Positions 27,603 through 40,575 of a DNA stretch of 64,000 bases are shown one piece after another. The notes under the pieces were generated by a model, which had not been told where the DNA came from, did not search any database, and saw nothing but the letters and a program-made list of their open reading frames with translations. Made by a program: the position numbers and the translations under genes. The stretch spans positions 6,075,991 through 6,139,990 of the forward strand of contig NC_088297.1 in the NCBI RefSeq assembly GCF_032854445.1, in the 5' to 3' direction. Source of the stretch: Liolophura sinensis (Eukaryota > Mollusca > Polyplacophora > Chitonida > Chitonidae). Numbering within the stretch: the stretch's first letter is position 1; each line of letters starts with the position of its first letter.

Positions 27603-28081
27603 CAGAGGATTATGAGTATGTCACACTTGAGTACAAATCTCTGTTATTCAGTGGATTATGGAGGTGTTTCATTGCTACGGTTAATAGTTAATGGTAAACG
27701 TAATACCTGTGCTGTGCATCCATACATCTTAATTTTCATTCTGTACTGGTGAAATTATTCTCAGAGGATTATGAGCATGTCACACTTGAGTACAAATCTG
27801 TGTTATTCAGTGGATTATGGAGGTGTTACATTGCTACGGTTAATAGTTAATGGTAAACGTAATACCTGTGCTGTGCATCCATACATCTTAATTTTCATTC
27901 TGTACTGGTGAAATTATTCTCAGAGGATTATGAGCATGTCACACTTGAGTACAAATCTGTGTTATTCAGTGGATTATGGAGGTGTTACATTGCTACGGTT
28001 AATCGTTAATGGTAAACGTAATACCTGTGCTGTGCATCCATACATCTTAATTTTCATTCTGTACTGGTGAAATTATTCTCA
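27603..28081. repeat. 159-bp tandem triplication
   Basis: Three nearly identical copies, each starting AGAGGATTATGAG(T/C)ATGTC and ending GTACTGGTGAAATTATTCTC. Copies differ at only a few positions, so it is recent or an assembly effect. Confidence 0.95.
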
Positions 28082-29216
28082 CATTAAGTTTGAACAAGTC
28101 TAATATGTCACACTAGAAGTAAATTAGGTGGTCAAATATCGATGATGGTTAGCTGAACAAAATCTGGATGTGGTCAACTCCTGACGCTAGTTGCATCTTA
28201 ACAAGAAATAGGTGAACAAGTAACAGGGTAAATTAATACATCATAATAATTTTATGGCCATGGTGCCAGGTGCAGTTGCACTGTCAGCTGGATGTAAATT
28301 GTAATAGCTCATAAAATTTATAATTTATAACTCAAAATTAGGAATCTTTTTGACTCCTTAAACAGAACCTGTACGAGTCTGATATTTACTGAAACACGAT
28401 AATCTGACCTATTCTTGGTGAACATGGAAAAGGTGATTTGATTACCAAATACTGTTGTTTTTTTTTTACCAAAAATCTTTGTTGTTGTCTCATGAACTGA
28501 GCGTTGGTGTAGTCCATATTGTATTAGAAACTACATGTAGGTATGTAATGCTGGTATAGACCAGTTTACTTCTGACTTTAGGTGCAATTGCACCAGCAAC
28601 TGAACATGTACAGTGTCATGCTTTATTCATGTAACTGTACTTGACTAATGTCCATGTCTGACATTTGGTACACTTGCCAGTGTTTGCACCACAAACTGGA
28701 CTTGACTTTTCTCCACTCATGTTACACTTTAACATGCAACTGTACATTTGACCAGCAGTGTACATTTATGGTATGCATGGCCCAAGCTAGAAATAGCAAG
28801 ATGTTACAATGCCTGATCCAATTAGATGGTAGTCACAGTTTTCCCCTCCCATAAACAAAAACATTAAAGAAAAGAAACAAAGTATAAATTGTATCCTAGG
28901 CCTAAAACACATTGTTGCTACTAAAGGTTCATATCTGACAAAGAAGGGTTTAATTTCGTTTATCAAACTTCCAGACTCCCGAAAATGAAACCTGGAGGCA
29001 AACTGTGTGTTTACCTTGAAAGGAGCTGAAGATATTAGCACCACCTGATGTCAGGGGGAAGAACCTAGTCAGACGGCATGCACACACATGCAATCACTCG
29101 CTCAACGTTAATGTCAAAAACAGAAAGATCTGAAGCCAAAGTAGATCAAATTATTCATTAGGACCGATTTGGCAGAGACCAAAGAAGCTTACTATGTCTC
29201 ATGTTCGATTTTGTAA
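28082..29216. other. No gene seen
   Basis: AT-rich unique-looking sequence. The longest frames have no domain I recognise. Confidence 0.4.
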
Positions 29217-29243
29217 CCCCCCCCCCCCACCCCCCCCACCCCC
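29217..29243 (-). other. G-quadruplex-prone tract
   Basis: 27 bases of C broken by two single A's on the plus strand. The minus strand therefore has at least four G-runs of 5 or more separated by single T's. Confidence 0.75.
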
Positions 29244-29563
29244 GCTTACCAAGTTCAAAATCAACACAGTCATGAAGATTTCCATAAAAGGGAGATAACT
29301 TGGAACTTTGGATATGTTCAAATTGAGTTTGTGGACAATTTGGCATGTTTCTTTCAAAAAACAACCTCATATTGAATAAATATAACGACAGACCGAATAT
29401 CGGCTCGTCCAGACGACTTCAATGAACCTCTGGCTATACATGTCTATGATTTGAGATGTGGCACCTCCCTGAACTGGTCTGACATTAGGTGCATTAGTAC
29501 TGGCAACTGGTAGCCTAATATTAGTAATTACATGGTTACTCAGTGATAGGGTACAGAAATATA

Positions 29564-29868
29564 TGGTACCGGATAGCACAGTTGGTAGAGCGTCCGCTTC
29601 GGGAGTGGTAGATCCAGGATCAATCCTGGGTCGAGTCACACCTAAGACTTCAAAAGAGGGAGTTGTAACTTCCTTGCTTGGTGTCCAGCATGAATGGGAT
29701 GGTGCAACAGCTGGTTGACCTGTATCAGTATAATGGCTCGGGCATGGCGGCGGAAATCCATCCTGCAATAAAGAGGCGCATTACATACACCCTAAGGATT
29801 CCTTCATCGTCATATGACTGAGAAATTGTTAAGTACGACGTTAAACCCCAAGCACTTACTCACTCGCT
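29564..29868 (+). mobile_element. SINE family B, full length, with TSD
   Basis: tRNA-like head GGATAGCACAGTTGGTAGAG (A box) and AGGATCAATCC (B box), body CTTGCTTGGTGTCCAGCATG, tail TCATATGACTGAGAAATTG, TTAAGTACGACGTTAAACCC, CAAGCACTTACTCACTCGCT. The direct repeat CAGAAATATA is at 29554-29563 and 29869-29878. Confidence 0.88.
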
Positions 29869-29982
29869 CAGAAATATAGGGTGTCAGTAACCCTCCTATT
29901 GGGCGAGACATCAGCAAGATCCATCAATTCAGCACAGAAGACTGATGTACTGGCGATTCGAAGCGTTAATCATTGTTTTTCC

Positions 29983-30190
29983 TCACCAATGCGGTCGCTG
30001 TGAGTTCAAGCCCACCTCATGCTGGCTTCCTCTCCAGCCGTACGTGGGAAGGTCTGTCAGCAACATGTGGATGGTCGTGGCTTTCCCCTGGGCTCTGCCC
30101 GGTTTCCACCCACCATAATGCTGGCTGCCGTGGTATAAGTGAAATACTCTTGAGTACAGCGCAAAACACCAATCAAATAAATAAATAATT
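29983..30190 (+). mobile_element. SINE family A, 5'-truncated, with TSD
   Basis: Begins TCACCAATGCGGTCGCTGTG, lacks the A box, and ends CAATCAAATAAATAAATAATT. Target duplication ATTGTTTTTCC is at 29972-29982 and 30191-30201. Confidence 0.92.
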
Positions 30191-30201
30191 ATTGTTTTTC
30201 C

Positions 30202-31397
30202 AACTGAACAAAAGGAAGTAACCTAGTCAGCAGACACATACTGGAATATACACCACGTCTATCATGTGACCATTGTTATCCAATGAAAAGCGGAGTATTT
30301 TGTCTGATGCTGAATAAATGTACACAGGCGAACTTGGCTGTTTTCCGTATCTGACATCTTAGACTAAGATCTGTGCATTTTTTCCAACCAACAATAATTT
30401 GTTTTCGCAGCTGGGAATCGAAAAAAGTCATTCCTAATTCACGGGGAAAAAAGGTACACTCATCTGTATAGTGATGAGGTTGTCAAGATCTCTACACTGT
30501 TTCATCAGTGATGACAGTTTGGGAATAATCCAGAAAGCTGTGACAATACATGACAAGCTTGTGATCTGGTGTAGCTTTCTGCCTATGGACGCCAGATATG
30601 ATACACGAAATCTCTCACTCAGCTCTCATACGCTACTGTGTTTAGGGATGATGGCAGACAAGGTTTGTGATCCAGTCTGTCAGTCCATAAGATGTTTTAC
30701 CTTATCTGAGACTACCAGCTCTATGGAAGGATGGTGGTGATGTTGTTGGGGGGGGTAGGTTCACGTTGTTCATGGTTGTAGGGTTGCATTATTGAACATT
30801 TTTGAAATATGCTGTGTCATTTTTTGCTTGTTTCTCCACCATGTTCAGTTTCTTCCACCAAGCTCTGCATTTTAATCCGTTGTAACACAGAGCATGAATA
30901 GGAGTTTGAACTGTCCACTGGAACCCATGGATTGAAACATTATGGGAGAATCCTGGGAAGGGCTTGAGGGGTGGGAGGTAGAACAATGGTCTGCACTCTT
31001 TTGTGAAGCTTTCACCTTTTGTGACATAAACAAATCATTTTTGGCACCATTTGCGTAATATCTGTGTGCATAATTAGCACTGAAACAAGTGCTTTAGAGG
31101 CCGAAAAGGATTCACAGTGCTCTAGTTCTGGGTCAGGTTAATTACTGAACTGATGACTCCATTGAACGGCAACTATACGTATGTGATATAACTGAACTTT
31201 GGCCGTTGGAGAGCCGTTCAGAAGTGGAGCACAGTAGAAGTTGTAACTCTGGGTATGTGTGAATATATGTTGCGATGTGACAGGTTATAGCAAACGTACA
31301 CACAAGGCCTGTACAGGTATATCCAGGTAACAGTTTTCTGTTATCTTCTCACTTGACACCTGAATGTAGAGTAAGGACACCTGAATTTACTGTGAAT
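30202..31397. other. No gene seen
   Basis: Putative PTP4A intron 1. No coding homology or obvious repeat apart from a short poly-G at 30747. Confidence 0.4.
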
Positions 31398-31530
31398 TTC
31401 TGGAGGGATCTCCGTGACCTAGTGGTTAACGTGCTAATGTAGCACAAGGCCCCAAGATCCTTTCACTAATACGATATCGGTGAGTTCATGTCCATTTCAT
31501 GCTGCCGTCATCTCCGGTTGTATGTAGTTA
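31398..31530 (+). mobile_element. SINE family A head, diverged
   Basis: GGATCTCCGTGACCTAGTGG TTAACGTGCTAATG (tRNA-like), then GGTGAGTTCATGTCCATTTC. It stops after the CCGGTTGTATGT segment. Confidence 0.7.
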
Positions 31531-34465
31531 CTGTGTTCAGAGTGAAAGAAGTATTAAATAATAATGAAACTGTTCAAAATTTTTCTCTTCAATTCAATTT
31601 GAAGTTTGACCTTTATTGAAAAGAATGGCTCGTTGACGTCTTTCATTATGCGTTAATTTTAAAGGTAAAGGTAAGTAAATGAAAACGACATTCACACTTT
31701 ATGGTGTCAAGGTTTACAACTTGCCCGTTAAATCTGCTATATTGAAGGTACATATAAATGCACAGAACTGCCACTTGGAGTCTGCCAGTACACCCTTGGT
31801 GTCCACTCAGTCCAGTACACCTGTTGTTACTTTTGTAGTTGTGCATCACAAATGACCTACCGTGACGACCGGATATTTGTTGTAGGGCTGGAAAACTTTT
31901 ACATGGGCAGCTTAGGTGTGATAAACTTCCTGAGACTCATTTTAAACAAGGAAGTGAATGTACATGTTTATTTCCTGTTGATCCTCATAAGATCTCGGCC
32001 TTCACTGTCTACATACGTGTACAGGGGGTAGGGACCACAACTCTGTTTTGACATTGGATTGGTTGTGACGTTAAAATCAGTTATTCTTATCAGCATTCGG
32101 CCATTCTAAAAAAACACCACATTCTGGAATCCTGGCATTTATTTCTTATTTTGTTCAACTGGTTATTTTGTGTAAAACAATTTTGCACAAAATTTTAAAC
32201 ATTTAAATTGGTTTGTGTTATGGTCACAGAAGTTCATTTTGTAAATATGTTATATACGTACTTGTCAGTAAAATAATAGTGATATTGCAAAATATGTTAA
32301 CTGCAGGCCAACTTCCAGACTCCATGCTTTAAAGCTCTATCATATTATAGAGGTTTGTCAAAATTAGTGTGGGAAAGTTCTTACATATAATACTCTTCAT
32401 ACAAATGCACTGGCATGTGCTAGCTAGAGTTTTACAGATCATGATATTAGTGTTTCCCTTTAAATGTTATTGTTGAATTGAAAAAAAAAATGTTTACTCC
32501 TGCGTTGATGTCTGCAGAGGGAGTGTGGGGAGGAAACAGAACAGTCTACATTCTCTTGAGCTGTTTCTAAGGTACAAGATGGTTTTTCTGATCAGGTTTT
32601 ACCCTTACATTATGTATATATGTGTTTACTTGTGTAAACTCTGGTTTTAGCCGGAGGGTTATGTAATAGACACACAGTCTGTGTCAGCCAGCCCTGGGGG
32701 TATGTGATGTACTTAGGCATACACCTGCACATTCTGGTGTAAAGGGTATAATGTGAAGCATTTGTGACCGGCAGCCTGACAAATTGGAGCTGTTAATAAG
32801 GCCTGTCACACTAGATTCTTAGTTTTCCCGTCACCATCAGCATGCCATTTTATCTTAACCCACCACACCGCAACACTGCATGTAGCCCTGGAGCTAGCAG
32901 AGGTTTATTGGTCATGTCGCGTATGAATGGTTTGACACATTGAACTTACAGAATGTGTGAAAATGCCAAAATGGCGATTGTTAGGTGCGACAGCTGTGCA
33001 CAGTGCTCAAGGGATGGGGTGGAAAGTACCCCAAAATTGATTTTATCTGTCACAATCACCTACGAGGATGAAACTCATTTTATACATTCCTTTTGACAAT
33101 CTGATCACTGAAAGTTAATTTTTAAGATCCCAGCCCATTCACTATGTAAAAAAGGGAACTCATTCCTTGGAGATTTATTTGTTAGCCCAGATAATGATCA
33201 TGAAAAATGAAAATTGTTTCATGGCCCTCAGCAACATTCTAAAATATTTGGATGAGAAACAAGGAATCCAGTGCTCTTTGGCCTGGAGATGGAATGTCAA
33301 CATGGAAACGTGCACTGGCGTACATGCGCATGAAAATCGCCATCCATGTACATGTAAGGCCACATTAAAAGTGGGTTCGTTGGGCGCAACCTGGCTGACT
33401 TACCACAAGATTGACCTACTCTGAAATATTTTTGGGACTTCGATAGTAATGTCTTGTTTTTTTTTTGTCACAGTATTTCTCTCTCCACATTAAGTTTTTG
33501 TAGAATGCCTATGTTTTTCATTACCAGGTTTGCTAAACAGAAGAAGTAATGAGAAAAAAAAGAATAAGCTACCAAACAATCCTGCTTTTTTTTTTGTAGT
33601 GTCATGTTATGCTCCACAGAGAATCCTTTAAGGATGGCCTCGTAATACATGCAGAGTTGTGATGTGCTAGCTATGTGTACACAAAGTGCAGTAATCAGTC
33701 TCAGCTATTTTGATCTTTCCCTGACAGGTCATGACAGGCAAGCATTTTAAACAATATTTCAGAGGTTAGGCCTAAACGTTATGTACAGTACATGCATTTG
33801 GGGATTTAGAGGCTTGCCACTGTAGCCTTTCACCCATGAGGCCAGGAGTTCACATCTACATGTATCTACATGTATATGTTCACAAGCCACAGTTCAGGTC
33901 ATTTCTCGCTTTGTAGTACATGTACATCCACGTGTATATTTTGAGGGGTTTTCCATGTTTCCTCCACACCTAATTGAGGATTTAATTTTCACATACTGTG
34001 TACTTCGCAGCTTTAGTGAAAAAACAAGCACCTTGTGCAAAGCTGCTTATGTGATTTTCAGGATAAGTTCAGTGGTTAATGACCGAGGTATAATTTTCTG
34101 TCATCAGTGACGCTTTAAGCCAGAAACCATGTTTAGAATATATGCGTAATTATATTATGTGATGGGTGTTAATGTGTCACTGTTTAACACACTTGTATAT
34201 GCCCTAATTTTGTAACTTTTTCGCATATGAAAGAGCAAAAGGTCGAAGAATTACAGTATATGCATATACCCTAAATCCTCAACAAAACTGGACCAGTAAG
34301 ATATATATTTTACTTTAGATGCTGTTTGAAAACGTAGGAAGATTTTGTGGGCTAGAAGGTATTGTTCAGCTAGTGTCAGATAGAGCTGTGTTGATTTGTT
34401 ATTTACTGACCACAAAGTGACGTGTGAAACTACAGGTGGAATATGTCGCTAGTATGTACATGTAT
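31531..34465. other. No gene seen
   Basis: Putative intron, AT-rich, without recognisable coding sequence or long repeats. Confidence 0.4.
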
Positions 34466-34498
34466 GTATTTATTTATTTATTTGATTGGTGTTTTAGG
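34466..34498 (-). mobile_element. SINE family A tail remnant
   Basis: TATTTATTTATTTATTTGAT TGGTGTTTTAGGC, the antisense tail only. Confidence 0.7.
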
Positions 34499-35534
34499 CT
34501 ATTTATTGTAAACTGACATGTTGACATGTCAGAGTTCAGATGAACTAACCGAAGCATTTGAGAGTGGCTTCTTTCTTCTTTCCGTCATTTACTACCTTGA
34601 TTTTTATTAATTATTAATTATTAATCATCATTAATTTTTATTTTATTGGTTCAGAAGCCACAAAACAATGTCTGTATCATGGGCAATAACTGACATGCAT
34701 GTTAAAGCTACATTAGTTATCTCTCCTGATGAGTCTCTTCCGGTAATGAGCACATTGCTGCAAAATACAGTTCTGATATTAATGTTTAAACGGCATTTTC
34801 TATCATTAAAAATGCATGTTAATTCTCTGATTATTTCAGTACCTGACTTATAGCTCCTAATGGCATGATATGTGTTGTTTTAAACTGGATTTCTTACCTG
34901 TCACAAACAAATTTTACCTCAATAATCTGATTAAAGCTATCAGCATTTACTGAAAAAGTGTACAGGTAGCAATCCTTTTGTGAGGCCTGCCTGTCAGAGT
35001 GAGCAAAATCTGTTCTGTATTACTGACTAAGCCACAGTCCCACAGAATTAATACTGCAACAACAACATAACACTTGCATTTGGAATCAGACTTGCTCAAA
35101 AGGAAATGTAACCAATTACACCTTCTTCCATTATTCATAGAAAAATCGTTGTTTTTTTACTTACTCTGATGTAATATTCATCATCTTAAACGTAAAATAT
35201 CAAATAACCCATAGGTCCCAGTCTAACAGTAGAAAATGAAGCCAGTGATGTTGCGGAGTCTATTTACATAGCGGTATTATATATTTCTTGGTGAAAATCC
35301 TTGTTCGTTTGCAGTTTTAGTTTTTGTCATTCGAAATCTAACACTTCTCACATAAAAGTACACCACAGATTTTTATTGGACAAGATTTGGGTCGTGTTAT
35401 ATCCGCTATATTGAGACGTCTTTTAATGAGGCGGGCACAGATAAAATTCCTGAGAGACAGGAAACAAAAATCTGTAGCTGTCGCATGTGACAGGTCAAAC
35501 CCATCATTTCGCGCCTTGGATTAGTACAGGAACC

Positions 35535-35715
35535 CTTCAGCTTATGTACAGGATTACACAAGTCCTTCCTTTTATGTACAGGATTACACAAGTCCTTCAC
35601 CTCATGTACAGGATTACACATCCTTCACCCTATGTAGCAGATTACACATCCTTCACCCTATGTAGCAGATTACACATCCTTCACCCTATGTAGCAGATTA
35701 CACAAGTCTTTCGCC
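35535..35715. repeat. 26-29 bp array (CTTCACCTTATGTACAGGATTACACA)
   Basis: About seven copies of TATGTACAGGATTACACAAG TCCTTCACC and a shorter variant with TATGTAGCAGATTACACATC. The flanks 34499-35534 and 35716-38159 hold no gene I recognise. Confidence 0.92.
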
Positions 35716-36866
35716 TTATGTAAAGGGCCTCCACAAACCATTGATCTGAGAGTTGCTGTAATTATCTCCTCACTAGTCTGACACCAACTTGACTCCGCAG
35801 ACTAATGAACTTTTGCTGTCCTGTTTAATTATTTCATTTGTCGTGAATATGGAGGAATTGAGCTAATCGGCTGTTATCGCTGTCAAGCACATGCCTGGAG
35901 GTCGAGTTGACAATGTTATCTGGCTGGGCAGAGACATAACCGTGTAGGTAAAGATTTGAGTGGCTGTTCACAGGCAAGAATTAACTCTTAATGATGCCGT
36001 TAATTAACAGCGGTGAGCAGTTTCTGTCGCAACACAGTTACTTTGATCCACTTGATGAAGTCCAAGGCAATGCACCTGACACGTTCGATTCCTAACATAT
36101 ACGTACTTTTACATGCAGATATATTTATCTTGAAAAAATTGCAAAAATGTTGTCAAGTCAAATTAGAAGAGCATATACAACAATGCTAACTGTATTCCCA
36201 TGCAGTGTGCTTGTTCAGTAAATTTTTTGTCGGTCCATCAACTTTTTCACAGCCATTTTTTTTTTTTTTTCTTTTTTTTCCAACATGTACATAATGAAGG
36301 ACCTGCATCTGAGATGACAGGCATGTTGATTTACATGTATTGCATGATGTTACAGTTATGGCAGATTAGCCCTTCTTTTATAACAGTCAACATGTACAGG
36401 TATAAACAGTATAGAAGAGGTGCAATAGGATTTGACTTCTGTAACGATTATGTGTTTTGTGGACAACCCACAAACAGAGGAGTACATGTATGTTTTGAGG
36501 GTGTATGTGTATATATATATATATAATTCTCTACACTTGTTTGATCAGGTTCTTCGCTGTTTTACACATGACTGTTCATGTGGTCAGCTTGTTATGTTTG
36601 ACACATTTGAGGGTATTATTAGGTTTGTTGTATGGCTAGAAAACAAAAACAGGAGGGATGGGTTAGGTCTTGATCGTTGACCTGTTAGCGAAGTAAACAC
36701 GGTAAAAGTTGTGACCTCATTCGCCCACGTTGTTGTTGTTGTGGCCGCTGAAGCCTTGAAGTAGTGAACTGTCTGTGTTTAATCTGGGAATACCAACTGA
36801 ATAACACACATGCACACCTGCAGTGTTTTGAACACTCACCTTATTAACACAGGCTTGCATTTGCAG

Positions 36867-36901
36867 GCTCACGAGTTGCCATGGATACAGGAAAAGGAAA
36901 T
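36867..36901 (+). other. Possible 35-bp microexon
   Basis: TTTGCAG|GCTCACGAG...GGAAAT|GTAAGTG has good splice signals on both sides and includes ATGGATACAGGAAAAGGAAAT, seven in-frame codons. Spliced to the acceptor at 58573 it would stay in frame with PTP4A. This is speculative. Confidence 0.2.
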
Positions 36902-38159
36902 GTAAGTGGGGTGAAGTGGATGGTGGGTGTACTGCTCAGCATGGGGGATCGGTTTATATGTGTGCATGCTCAAGTTTTGTACCAACACATTACCTTGGTT
37001 ATTAGGGTCGTGTTGTTCACAAAACTACAGATGCCACTCAACGCCTTGTTGTTTGTGCACATATATACATGTGTATGTAGGCGTACTTCCTCAGTTTAAG
37101 TTAAAGGGTATGTGAAAGCTTTGGTATTTATGTATTTAATATAGAATATACATGTACATGAAGTGGCCTGACGTACATGTATAAAAGTACAAGAGGGGGG
37201 ATTAATCCAACTAAAATGAATGCTGTTTTAATGCAGATTTGCTTAAGATAGAGAAGATTTAGTCGATTTTTATTCTTTTTTTTTTAGTATGATTTAAAGT
37301 AAAGTCGCCGTTTCATGTTCTCGCTTCATGTAAAACAAAAACAAAAAAAAATTCTAATGGCGCAGTAAGAGTGAAAAATAAAATATTATGAGTAAAACAG
37401 TCTTGCAAGAACCATGCATTCATTGCCAAACAAATAAATTACTGCTACAAAAAAAAAACAAAAAAAAAATCGGACGTGATTTTGTCACTCAGAAACAGAA
37501 AAAAGGGTAGTCATGGGGACAGTTTTTTTTTTCTTGTCACCGTACTACTTACTATCTACATGTAGCTTGGGACGAGTGTACATCCGCAGAGAAGCGGGAA
37601 AAAGTGGCAAAATGTCGCCCTGCCATCGTCCATGTGACTGAACTTGAAGACTGTGAAGGCTTGAAGTGTGATAAAAAAAGACTGTAAAACTTTTTCAAAA
37701 TCAATACCAAAAGTTTACATTAGAACAGGGGTGGACAAAAGGTGGCTTTAAACATGGTTCTGCGTGTAACGAAAGATTTGATTGGCTGAAAGAAGTTAGA
37801 CTGACCAATTGCCTTTGTTTTGACAAAGTGCACCGAGCAGACAGATTCAGTTCGAAGTGTGGTCGCTCACTGTTGTGAAGTTTTCAAACCTTTTCAGCAG
37901 GTCCACAACACAGCAGAATGTTTTGTAAAATTTATTCACGTCTGTATCATTATCATTTAATCATTCAGTTTTGATTTTTGAGATTTGTTTGTGTCCATTC
38001 ATGTGATCGACCGCCTATCCTGTTTGTACACAGTTACAATGTGACACAAATCTTCCCTCACTAACTCCCAAAAGAAAGAAAAAAGCAGAGAAAAATATGG
38101 TGCTTTGATAGACATGATACAGTAGCCTGCGTCTTGGTCATGGTCCGAACTTTTTGACA

Positions 38160-38397
38160 TATACATGTACTGTATTAAGTATAACTGCACATCATACATG
38201 TACATGTACTGTATTAAGTATATCTGCACATCGTACATGTACATGTACTGTATTAAGTATAACTGCACATCATACATGTACATGTACTATATTAAGTATA
38301 TCTGCACATCATACATGTACATGTACTGTATTAAGTATAACTGCACATCATACATGTACATGTACTGTATTAAGTATAACTGCACATCATACATGTA
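38160..38397. repeat. 39-bp tandem array, 6 copies
   Basis: Unit TGTACTGTATTAAGTATAAC then TGCACATCATACATGTACA. It is open in several frames because 39 is divisible by three and the unit has few stops. Confidence 0.95.
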
Positions 38398-38662
38398 CAG
38401 GGGGCCTCCGTGGCTCAGTCGGTTAAAGCGCTAGCGCAGCGTAATGACCCAGGAGTGTCTCACCAATGCGGTCGCTATGAGTTCAAGTCCAGCTCATGCT
38501 GGCGGCCGTACGTGAGAAGGTCTGTCAGCAACCTGCGGATGGTCGTGGGTTTCCCCCAGGCTCTGCTCGGTTTCCACCCACCATAATGCTGGCCGCCGTC
38601 GTATAAGTGAAATATTCTTGAGTACGGCGTAAAACACCAATCAAAAAAAAAAAAAAAAAAAA
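38398..38662 (+). mobile_element. SINE family A, full length, inserted in a minisatellite
   Basis: GGGGCCTCCGTGGCTCAGTC head through GGCGTAAAACACCAATC and poly-A. The flanks TCATACATGTA (38387-38397) and TCGTACATGTA (38663-38673) are a near-identical target duplication of the 39-bp repeat. Confidence 0.92.
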
Positions 38663-39680
38663 TCGTACATGTATGTGTGTTGTGGAGGAAAATCAAACGG
38701 TTGGTTAAGAGCTTTGATGAATGATTAAATAGTGGCTTTCTGGAGATACATATATTTTGTACTTATTGCTTATGAATAAATAATGACCAGTTGAGGAGTC
38801 CGTGGTGAGCTAGCTTCTGCCAGGCAGCGTATTGCATGTGTACATGTAAGCAGGGTTTAATTTAGTATTACAGGTACTGCGTGTGTTTGTTTTTCATGAA
38901 ATTTGAAGCAGAAACTGTGAGAATGTCTTTATGCACACCTCCATCAGGTTGAGTTCAATGCTCTTCCGAAGAGTCTGTGGAGATATTCTTCTAATTAAGA
39001 TGAAAAAAAAAAAATAATAGAAAAAATATGTGTGTCGCATAGAGCAGCATTATTTTATTGGATGAGGGCATATTTTTGGGCAGGAGGCACATATACTGTA
39101 TGTACATGTATCTTCATGGTTTAATTTCTAGCCTCATCCAGACTTTGTCTTGTCCCTAATTTATTAATTAATTAATTATTTTAATTTAAGAAGTGGTTTC
39201 CAAATGAAACTGCAGTTAAGTATTCGTGAGGACAGCATTAGACACCAGCGGAATAAAAGGCTTACGTGCACATGTATAACTGGACGTTGTGAGAAATGGC
39301 AAAGGCAGTATCCTTGGGCTGCGAGAACAGTGAACTACCAGAACATTGTAAGTAATCCCTTCAGGTACAATGTAGATTAACCAACATGTACTTTGAGCTC
39401 ATGATTATACAGACCAATGACCTGCTGATCGCATTCCCAGCTTATATTAATCCGTGTGTTTAGACATTCAAGTACTTGTGGACCGGGTTGAATTGGCTGT
39501 CAGCGCCTTTCTCAGCGCAGTGTTTCCACGCCCATAATTCATTCATGTCACCCAAGTGCCCATTCATCACTCAGACTAAGCTGACTGGCTTTGATATCAT
39601 AGGTATTCCCTGGTGAAGCTCTGCTTGTTGACTAAGTATATATACCTGTACAGGTGTGGTTAGAATTTAAAAGCTGTATG

Positions 39681-39942
39681 GGGGGCCTCCATGGCTCAGT
39701 TGGTTAGCGCGCTAGCGCAGCGTAATTACCCAGGAGTCTCTCACAAATGCGGTCGCTGTGAGTTCATGTCCAGCTCATGCTGACTTCCTCTCCGGCCGTA
39801 CGTGGGAAGGTCTGTCAGCAACCTGCGGTTGGTCGTGGGTTTCCCCGGGCTATGCCCGGTTTCCTCCACCATAATGCTGGCCGCCGTCGTATAAGTGAAA
39901 TATTCTTGAGAACGGCGTAAAACACCAATCAAATAAATAAAT
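39681..39942 (+). mobile_element. SINE family A, full length, perfect 12-bp TSD
   Basis: Head GGGGGCCTCCATGGCTCAGT with A and B boxes; tail CAATCAAATAAATAAAT. Target duplication AAAAGCTGTATG is at 39669-39680 and 39943-39954. Confidence 0.95.
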
Positions 39943-40264
39943 AAAAGCTGTATGACAGGGACATGTTGACTCTAGGGTGATGGTTTGGCTTCAAATGACG
40001 CTGTCATCTTACTGAACATTGTACAGTATACCTTGGCAGTGTACATGTATTAAAGTTTATCAAGTGCTGTTTGGACAAAACTAAAGGCAGAGGGCAGTTC
40101 TTTGTTGACTGGAGAAGCTTGAAATTTATTCTAACAATTGCGCAATACACTGTCCAGTTCACCCAGTAGTTTGAATGTCTAGAGAATCTTGAAGTAAACT
40201 GTGAGGCTCATAAATCAATGAAGCTGGGAAGCAGAATCCAGGGCTGTTGCACATTCAGTACTTG

Positions 40265-40575
40265 ACTGACTAGAGTAACTTGAACTAAATCCACTACCTT
40301 GTAAGTAGATTGGAAGTTCAAATCCAAGAACGTTGCGCAATATGCAGTCCAGTTCACCTAGTACTTTGTATGAGGAGAGAAACATGAATTAAATCCAGTA
40401 TTCGGTAAGTAGTTTGAGAGTTCAGATCCAAGAGTATTGCGCAATACACAGTCCAGCTCACCTAGTACTTTGTACGAGGAGAGAAACATGAATTAAATCC
40501 AGTATTCGGTAAGTAGTTTGAGAGTTCAGATCCAAGAGTATTGCGCAATACACAGTCCAGCTCATTCAGTATTTG
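40265..40575. repeat. About 105-bp tandem repeat, 3 copies
   Basis: Copies share ATTGCGCAATACACAGTCCA, GCTCACCTAGTACTTTGTA and GAGGAGAGAAACATGAATTA. The palindrome TTGCGCAA recurs in each. Confidence 0.85.

Noticed and set aside
37780-37930. Alternative promoter with two CCAAT boxes
   Set aside because: GATTGGCTG and GACCAATTG are present, but there is no convincing donor or other supporting motif.
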